The notes below the pieces were generated by a model. It saw nothing but the letters and a program-made list of their open reading frames with translations, was not told the DNA's origin and did no database searches. The position numbers and the translations under genes were made by a program. Below, in pieces: positions 15,171-19,335 of a stretch of DNA of 19,335 nt. The first letter of the stretch is position 1; every line of letters starts with the position of its first letter. Origin of the DNA: CAIKMD01 sp035533255 (lineage in GTDB: Bacteria > Pseudomonadota > Alphaproteobacteria > ATCC43930 > CGMCC-115725); contig DATLUE010000141.1 in NCBI GenBank assembly GCA_035533255.1, positions 1 to 19,335 of the forward strand, in the 5' to 3' direction.

Positions 15171-15431
15171 TCAGCGTGCGGTCGAGCCGCTGGGGTTGTT
15201 GCCGATACGCGGCGCCGCGCGCGGCACGACGATCGCTCCCGACAGCAGCCAGCGAACCTGTTGCTCGAGCGCCTTGACGCGCTCGCCCAGCGCAGCGGCG
15301 CTGTCATTTTCGAGCAGCGCTTTCACCCGCTCGCGAAAGCCTGGATCGGTGCGCAGCTTTTGTGCCAGCGTCACGATCAGGACGCGGTCGGTTTCGACGA
15401 CCCGCACATTGGTTTGAACGGTTTTGTCCAT
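15171..15431 (-). CDS. Small helical/coiled-coil protein, unknown
   Basis: 86 residues, no signal peptide. The middle is charged and helical, FRERVKALLENDS then LGERVKALEQQVRWLL (about 32-64), with two similar ERVKAL segments suggesting a short coiled coil. The C-terminus is Pro/Arg-rich. The ATG at 15431 is preceded by GGGCGGG as a possible ribosome site. I do not recognise a family. It stands between yifB and tetR, all on the minus strand, with a palindrome just upstream of its ribosome site. It could be a small regulator or scaffold; chance openness is possible. Confidence 0.6.
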   Translation of the reverse strand: MDKTVQTNVRVVETDRVLIVTLAQKLRTDPGFRERVKALLENDSAAALGERVKALEQQVRWLLSGAIVVPRAAPRIGNNPSGSTAR

Positions 15432-15441
15432 TGGCCCGCCC

Positions 15442-15463
15442 TAGCATCAGCTAGCACATGCTA
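15442..15463. promoter_or_regulatory. 22-bp imperfect palindrome upstream of the 86-residue protein gene
   Basis: Outer arms TAGCAT (15442-15447) and ATGCTA (15458-15463) are complementary, and the centre GCTAGC (15450-15455) is itself a palindrome. Only the two 2-nt spacers break symmetry, so 18 of 22 positions match. It sits 10 bp upstream of the ATG at 15431, and 75 bp past the end of tetR. Length and symmetry suit a TetR-type or other dimeric repressor operator. Which protein binds is inference. Confidence 0.45.
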
Positions 15464-15538
15464 AGCCATTTGGCTTGCGGAAGCTTTAAGACGAATGCCG
15501 CGATCGCGAAAAACCCTACCCGGCGCGGCTGCGCGCAG

Positions 15539-16189
15539 CTAGCCACCATGCGGTTGTGTGCGGCAGCCGTGGATGAGCAATCCAACGCACTGCCCGATCC
15601 ACACCTCGCGCTCGGCCGCGGTCATCGGCGTTCCGAATCCGATCGCACGGCGCAACGGAATCGCCAGCACCATTTCTTGAAACTGCATCGCGGCGAAGCG
15701 GCAATCGGTCAGGGCGATGTGGCCGGCGCGACACTCGGCATCGAGCAGGTCGGCGATGCGCTCGACGCCGCGGGTTGCGCCCTGCTCGATCGCGATCTCG
15801 ACCAGCTCGGGAAAGCGTTCCGCCTCCGCCAGCAACAGCCGGCGCAGCGCGAGCGCTTCGGGCGACAAGGCGACTTCGAGCATGTGCTGGGCCGAGCGCA
15901 GCAACAGGTCGTCGAGCGCGGCCGGAGTGTCGAGCGCGGCCTCGAATGGCGGCAGCCAGCGTTGCAGCAAGCGCTGGACCACGGCGCGATAAAGCTCGGC
16001 CTTGTCTGCGAACCGGTGATAGAAAGTCCGCTTTGAAATACGCGCGCGGCGGGCAATGGCCTCGATGCTGGTCGCACCGAAGCCGCGGCTGAGGAAAAGC
16101 GCGGTCGCAGCGTCGAGGATTTTGTCGCCGAGCGCTGCTGCTTCATGCCGCGTCGGCCGACCCCCGCGCCGGACCGCGCCGCCTTCCAT
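15539..16189 (-). CDS. TetR/AcrR-family transcriptional regulator
   Basis: 216 residues. The N-terminal helix-turn-helix domain (about 21-68) reads ILDAATALFLSRGFGATSIE, then AIARRARISKRTFYHRFADK, a full TetR match. The C-terminal ligand and dimer domain (about 80-210) resembles the AefR-like TetR group. These proteins usually repress nearby genes and release DNA on ligand binding. The ATG at 16189-16187 overlaps the lipoprotein stop codon (TGATG), so translation is probably coupled. Likely targets are its own operon, the divergent Spy-like operon, or the 86-residue gene behind the palindrome at 15442. None is proven. Confidence 0.94.
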   Translation of the reverse strand: MEGGAVRRGGRPTRHEAAALGDKILDAATALFLSRGFGATSIEAIARRARISKRTFYHRFADKAELYRAVVQRLLQRWLPPFEAALDTPAALDDLLLRSAQHMLEVALSPEALALRRLLLAEAERFPELVEIAIEQGATRGVERIADLLDAECRAGHIALTDCRFAAMQFQEMVLAIPLRRAIGFGTPMTAAEREVWIGQCVGLLIHGCRTQPHGG

Positions 16190-16365
16190 CAGCGCCAGTA
16201 ACCGCGGTCGCGATCGTGATAGCCGTAGCCGCCGTGATACCCGCCGTAATAGCCGTAGCCCGCCGGATAGACCACGCAGCCGCCCAGCGCGCCGGCGAGC
16301 GCAAGCGCGGCAATCACGGCAGCCAGCCGGCGCCGCTTCGGTCTGGTGTTCGCGGTCCGGATCAT
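16189..16365 (-). CDS. Small Gly/Tyr-rich lipoprotein
   Basis: 58 residues. The N-terminus MIRTANTRPKRRR is positive, then LAAVIAALALAGALGGC gives a hydrophobic core and a lipobox (LGGC, lipidated C30). The mature 29 residues are Gly/Tyr/His-rich (YGYYGGYHGGYGYH) and end in RDRGYWR. The ATG at 16365 has an AGGAGA ribosome site about 7 nt upstream. The TGA stop shares one base with the tetR ATG. Lipid anchoring to the inner or outer membrane is inferred from the lipobox. Short YGYYGG-type lipoproteins are frequent in proteobacteria without a known role. Confidence 0.8.
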   Translation of the reverse strand: MIRTANTRPKRRRLAAVIAALALAGALGGCVVYPAGYGYYGGYHGGYGYHDRDRGYWR

Positions 16366-16478
16366 GGCGATCTCCTGTGTCTGTGCCAGCCCGGTTTGGG
16401 CTCGGCTCCTAAAGACATAGGCCGTCCGAAAACAAAACGATCCGGTAGCGTAGCATTAAATATTTGTCACGGAAAGAG

Positions 16479-16499
16479 CGGGCGAGCTCGTCCGTTTTT
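16479..16499 (+). terminator. Hairpin plus T5 in the leader of the Spy-like gene
   Basis: CGGGCG (16479-16484) and CGTCCG (16489-16494) form a 6-bp stem (one G-U) around an AGCT tetraloop, followed directly by TTTTT (16495-16499). It looks like an intrinsic terminator on the + strand. It lies 151 bp upstream of the Spy-like ATG with no + strand gene before it, so it may be an attenuator or the end of a small RNA. The 285-bp region between the divergent genes shows no other clear element. Confidence 0.4.
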
Positions 16500-16650
16500 G
16501 CAGTGAAGGAACGAAAAGCGGATCGTCAGTTTGGCTCATCCCTGACTTATTTTCGCCACTCGCCATCCCTAACCTTCCGCCGGTAATCCGCGCTCGGCTC
16601 CTTCATTTACCAATTCACCCTCATTCACCCCTGCAGCAAAGGTATTATCC

Positions 16651-17202
16651 ATGACCGCTTCTCGCACTATTCTCGCACTCGCCGCTGCGGCGGCGCTGGG
16701 AACCGGGCTCGCCGCCTGGAGTCCGCTCGCGCAGGCGCAGTCCAGCACGAGTTCCCCTGCGATGCCGCCAAGCACGAGCGCTGCTCCGATGGCGCAGCCG
16801 CAAAGCAAGGCCGCGAAGCAGACCGTCGCGCCGCGCACGAACGCGCAGGTCGAGGCCCGGATCACCCAGCTCCATCGCGAGTTGAAGATCACTTCGGCCC
16901 AGCAAGCCGATTGGAACAAGCTGGCACAAGCGATGCGCGAGAGCGCACACGACATGTCCACCCTGATCCAAGAGCGCAATGCGGCAGCCAAGTCGAAGCC
17001 GATGAATGCCGTCGATAATCTGAAAAATTACGAGAAGATCGCCGACGCTCATGCCGAGGGGCTGAAGGACGTCGTGCCGGCGTTCGAGACGCTTTACGAC
17101 TCGATGTCGCCGGCCCAGAAGAAGACCGCGGATACGGTCTTCAATCAGCGCGTCAACCAGCGCGTCCGTAGCACGGCCGCGCCGGCCCACTCCAAGAGTT
17201 GA
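16651..17202 (+). CDS. Spy/CpxP-like (LTXXQ) periplasmic protein
   Basis: 183 residues. A signal peptide ends at AQAQ near residue 30, then a Ser/Pro/Ala/Gln-rich linker runs to about 65. The helical part has the pair typical of LTXXQ proteins: ARITQLHRELKITSAQQADW (about 70-89) and later YDSMSPAQKKTADTVF (about 150-165). Spy and CpxP are periplasmic chaperone/stress proteins in enterobacteria; the role here is inferred from that family. AAAGG lies about 10 nt before the ATG at 16651. It is divergent from the lipoprotein-tetR pair and 24 bp ahead of the next gene, probably one transcript ending at 17551. Confidence 0.85.
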   Translation: MTASRTILALAAAAALGTGLAAWSPLAQAQSSTSSPAMPPSTSAAPMAQPQSKAAKQTVAPRTNAQVEARITQLHRELKITSAQQADWNKLAQAMRESAHDMSTLIQERNAAAKSKPMNAVDNLKNYEKIADAHAEGLKDVVPAFETLYDSMSPAQKKTADTVFNQRVNQRVRSTAAPAHSKS

Positions 17203-17226
17203 GCGTTTCCATCACGGAGCAGCATC

Positions 17227-17490
17227 ATGAAAAGCAAAATTCTCCCGGCCATCTTGGCCGCGGTTACCCTTATCAGCGTCGCCGCGCCGGCCTTCGCCGA
17301 CGACAATGGGCATTATCGTGACCGCGACCGTGGGCGCGAGCGCGAGCATCATTACCGTCGCGGCCCCTATGTGAACTACAACCCCGGTTACGTTTATGCG
17401 CCGCCGCCGGTGGTCTATGCGCCGCCGCCGCCGCCGCCGGTCGAGGTGGAGCCCTCGCTCAATTTCGTGATTCCGCTGAACTTTCGCTAA
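17227..17490 (+). CDS. Secreted Tyr/Pro-rich small protein
   Basis: 87 residues. The signal peptide ends with an AFA cleavage site near residue 24. The mature chain has three zones: a charged Arg/His/Asp repeat-like stretch (YRDRDRGREREHHYRRG), a Tyr/Pro zone with two VVYAPPP/YVYAPPP-type repeats and a run of six prolines, and a C-terminal beta-like tail SLNFVIPLNFR. It is probably exported, low in complexity and associated with the envelope; no enzymatic motif is seen. GGAG is 7 nt before the ATG at 17227. Second gene of the Spy-like operon. Confidence 0.8.
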   Translation: MKSKILPAILAAVTLISVAAPAFADDNGHYRDRDRGREREHHYRRGPYVNYNPGYVYAPPPVVYAPPPPPPVEVEPSLNFVIPLNFR

Positions 17491-17517
17491 GCGATCCAGC
17501 ATCGTCGCCGAAGCGAG

Positions 17518-17551
17518 AACCGGCCCCGCTCCCAGCGGGGCCGGTTTTGTT
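17518..17551 (+). terminator. Strong intrinsic terminator of the Spy-like operon
   Basis: AACCGGCCCCGCT (17518-17530) pairs perfectly with AGCGGGGCCGGTT (17534-17546) over 13 bp around a CCC loop, followed by TTGTT. It lies 28 bp after the stop of the Tyr/Pro-rich protein and 17 bp from the end of the convergent VOC gene. In the minus direction the stem is followed by TTCTCGC, so it is better on the + strand. Confidence 0.92.
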
Positions 17552-17567
17552 GGTCCGGAGAAGGACT

Positions 17568-18515
17568 TTAGGGCGAGGTGTGGTCGATGAACCGCTGCGG
17601 CGCCGGCTCGCCCCATTGCGAGTTCAGCGCCTCATGCGCCGGCAGCGAGTTCGAGCCGTTGTGGATGTTGAGGACGTCGCTATCGGTCCAGTGCTCATGC
17701 ACCCGGCCCCACGGATCGGCCCAGTAATCGAAAATCTGGCTGCCCAGCACATGACGGCCGATGCCCCACATATGCTCGTACTTGCCTTTCTTGGCGAGGT
17801 ACTCGTGGCCGACCATCACATCGTCGAAATCATGGACCTCGAAGGAGAGATGGTTGAGGCCGGCCTTCGGCGCCTGGATGCCGAAGAAGACGTGATGGTC
17901 GACGTAATCCTCGCCGCAATCGCAGCGGTTGAACGAGCCGATCAGGTGATCGGGCTCGCCGGCCCAGACATCGTCCGAGCAGATGAAGCCGAGGGTCTCG
18001 CGGAACCATTTGAGCGTGCCCTTGAGATCGGGCGTCGTCATCACGCCGTGACCGACGCGCTTGACCTGCGAGGGACCGGATTGGAGGCGGCAGAGATCGC
18101 CCGAGCGGCGGAATTTCTCGGTGCCCCAATTGATGATGTTGGGTCGCACCGGCAGGGGATCGACCGGGTCGAGGCCCCAGACCACTTCGATCTGATAGCC
18201 GCTCGGCTCGCGCAAGCGCACGCGCTTGCCGCCTCCGGGCTCGTCGATCGCCTCGACCGGCGAGGCGCCGGGAACGCGCGCGAGCTTGTCGAGGTCTTCT
18301 TCGCTGGTGGCATGATAAGCAAGGCCGATGAAGCCCGGCGGGCCGAGCTCGGTCACATGCAGATGGTGCACCGGATCGGTGCCGCGCATGAACAGCTTGT
18401 CCTTGGTGCGCCCGGCGCGGACCATGCCGAAATCGAGCAGGAATTCCTCCTGGCGGTCGAGATCGGGCGAGCGCAGCCGCCCCCAGGCAATATCTTTCAC
18501 TTTGACGATGGGCAT
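17568..18515 (-). CDS. VOC-superfamily extradiol dioxygenase-like protein
   Basis: 315 residues with two vicinal-oxygen-chelate domains (about 5-115 and 152-280), the architecture of type I extradiol dioxygenases such as catechol 2,3- and 2,3-dihydroxybiphenyl 1,2-dioxygenases, which open catechol rings with Fe(II). The C-terminal domain keeps the expected metal ligands: H156 (VGHGVM), H222 (LNHLSFE) and E274 (GRVHEHW). The N-terminal domain lacks an obvious triad, as is usual. The ATG at 18515 has a GGAGGG site about 6 nt upstream; an upstream in-frame ATG at 18578 would add 21 unrelated residues. It is monocistronic here, with no hydrolase or ferredoxin beside it. The substrate is unknown. 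Confidence 0.92.
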   Translation of the reverse strand: MPIVKVKDIAWGRLRSPDLDRQEEFLLDFGMVRAGRTKDKLFMRGTDPVHHLHVTELGPPGFIGLAYHATSEEDLDKLARVPGASPVEAIDEPGGGKRVRLREPSGYQIEVVWGLDPVDPLPVRPNIINWGTEKFRRSGDLCRLQSGPSQVKRVGHGVMTTPDLKGTLKWFRETLGFICSDDVWAGEPDHLIGSFNRCDCGEDYVDHHVFFGIQAPKAGLNHLSFEVHDFDDVMVGHEYLAKKGKYEHMWGIGRHVLGSQIFDYWADPWGRVHEHWTDSDVLNIHNGSNSLPAHEALNSQWGEPAPQRFIDHTSP

Positions 18516-18678
18516 GGTTCCCTCCACAGGAAGCGTTGTGGATAGGATACCGCGACCGGCCAACGCCGGCCAGCACATCCACCGCGGTTCAGCCGCCGGG
18601 CGCCAGCGGGCAGATCGCGGTCGCGAATGCGGACGTAGCGAGGCCGAATCCGGTGACTAAACCGGTCGTGGAAGCCGC

Positions 18679-18837
18679 TTACGAAATGATGATCGAGGCC
18701 GGGCCCGCCGCCATATCGACGATCCGGGGCGAGCCGCTGCCGGCGAGCCGGCCCGGCATTGGCGCGGCGACCGAGAGGCTGGCGAAAGCGCCGACGATCG
18801 CGCCGGCCAGCGCAGCAGCAATCAGGATCTTCTTCAT
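18679..18837 (-). CDS. Short secreted peptide, unknown
   Basis: 52 residues. MKKILIAAALAGAIVGAFAS followed by LSVAAP is a convincing signal peptide with cleavage near VAA. The mature part has only about 27 residues (PMPGRLAGSGSPRIVDMAAG then PASIIIS). GAGGAAA stands about 4 nt before the ATG at 18837. No cysteine and no known motif. It may be an intact mini-protein or the remnant of a longer exported protein cut by a stop or frameshift. It lies divergent from nth. Confidence 0.55.
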   Translation of the reverse strand: MKKILIAAALAGAIVGAFASLSVAAPMPGRLAGSGSPRIVDMAAGPASIIIS

Positions 18838-18966
18838 CGTTTCCTCGGAGCGAAGGCTCAGCTTGCCACGCTGCGCGCCCGCTCGCCCGCTTTCAGGGCG
18901 GAAGCAAGGCGATTCGGCGATGAATTGCGCTGGATTTGCGGATGGTGCCCGTTACGATGGCGCGTC

Positions 18967-19335
18967 ATGAAGCCGGCCGACGTCGCGACGTTCTTTCGCC
19001 TTTTGACGAAAGGTCGGGCAATTCCCCAGACCGAGCTCGACTATATCAATCCCTATACCTTGCTGGTCGCGGTCGTGCTGTCGGCGCAGGCAACCGATGT
19101 TTCCGTCAACAAGGCGACCGCGGCTCTGTTTCCGCTCGCCGACGATCCGCGGAAGATGCTCGATCTCGGCGAGGCGCGGCTTAAAAGCTTCATCAAGACG
19201 ATCGGTCTCTTCAACACCAAGGCCAAGAACGTCATTGCCCTGAGCCGCGCCGTGATCGAGAGCCACGGCGGCGCGGTGCCGCGCACGCGCGAGGCGCTCG
19301 AAGCGCTGCCCGGCGTCGGCCGCAAGACCGCGAAT
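18967..19335 (+). CDS. nth: Endonuclease III, 5' part (cut by window end)
   Basis: The first 123 residues of the base-excision-repair DNA glycosylase/AP lyase that removes oxidised pyrimidines. Family blocks are NPYTLLVAVVLSAQATDVSV, IKTIGLFNTKAKNVIALS and the helix-hairpin-helix LPGVGRKTAN at the edge. K120 in that motif corresponds to the catalytic Lys of E. coli Nth. The catalytic Asp and the C-terminal iron-sulfur cysteines would lie beyond the window. The start is the ATG at 18967; no strong ribosome site precedes it, and the nearby ATG at 18957 is out of frame. The frame is open to the last base. Confidence 0.96.
   Translation, partial: MKPADVATFFRLLTKGRAIPQTELDYINPYTLLVAVVLSAQATDVSVNKATAALFPLADDPRKMLDLGEARLKSFIKTIGLFNTKAKNVIALSRAVIESHGGAVPRTREALEALPGVGRKTAN

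Noticed and set aside
16508..16532. Possible EcfG-type promoter (GGAAC then GTTT) before the Spy-like gene
   Set aside because: GGAAC is present at 16508-16512, but the second box is AGTT/GTTT at a spacing of 15-16 and not CGTT at the usual spacing. Too weak to call.
18536..18970. 144-codon + strand frame before nth
   Set aside because: It overlaps the antisense of the 52-residue peptide and the start of nth, with no motif or ribosome site.

Overview
This is a high-GC window (roughly two thirds G+C by eye). Gene content and protein style (PAS_7-type sensor kinase, DivK-like single receiver, alphaproteobacterial form of the YifB/ComM start) suggest an alphaproteobacterium, probably of the Rhizobiales/Rhodospirillales kind. 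The genus cannot be fixed from sequence alone. No rRNA, tRNA, CRISPR array, insertion sequence or phage gene was seen; the window looks like ordinary chromosome.

Layout. Positions 1-69 hold the last codons of a + strand gene. Next come a Kup potassium transporter (80-1981, -) and, divergently, an MscL mechanosensitive channel with an unusual C-terminal four-cysteine tail (2192-2632, +): two ion/osmotic functions head to head. A small secreted protein follows (2894-3175, +). A minus-strand pair encodes a solo CoxL-like molybdenum hydroxylase and a fumarylacetoacetate-hydrolase-family enzyme (6568 down to 3277), probably one operon. The 313-bp region upstream of it carries seven 14-bp tandem repeats (6710-6807).

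The centre (6882-12107) is a signalling module. It contains a receiver-PP2C phosphatase (RsbU type), an RsbW-like HATPase on the opposite strand meeting it tail to tail with 1 nt between the stops, a membrane hybrid histidine kinase with duplicated PAS domains and two receivers, a DivK-like receiver and a STAS antagonist (RsbV type). Together these are the parts of a phosphorelay-controlled partner switch. The final target (a sigma factor or other effector) and an HPt protein are not in the window.

A minus-strand block follows: a Rieske oxygenase alpha subunit (12128-13438) downstream of the YifB/ComM AAA+ protein (13525-15048), a small coiled-coil protein preceded by a 22-bp imperfect palindrome, a TetR regulator, and a 58-residue Gly/Tyr-rich lipoprotein whose stop codon overlaps the tetR start (TGATG). 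Divergent from the lipoprotein is a two-gene secreted-protein operon (Spy-like protein, then a Tyr/Pro-rich protein) closed by a strong intrinsic terminator (17518-17551). The end holds an extradiol-dioxygenase-like VOC protein (-), a 52-residue secreted peptide (-) and the 5' part of nth (+), cut by the window edge.

Three themes recur: (i) small exported envelope proteins; (ii) catabolic-type oxidative enzymes (CoxL-like, FAH-like, Rieske, extradiol) scattered between housekeeping genes and lacking their usual electron-transfer partners; (iii) the partner-switch phosphorelay, the most system-like part of the window.
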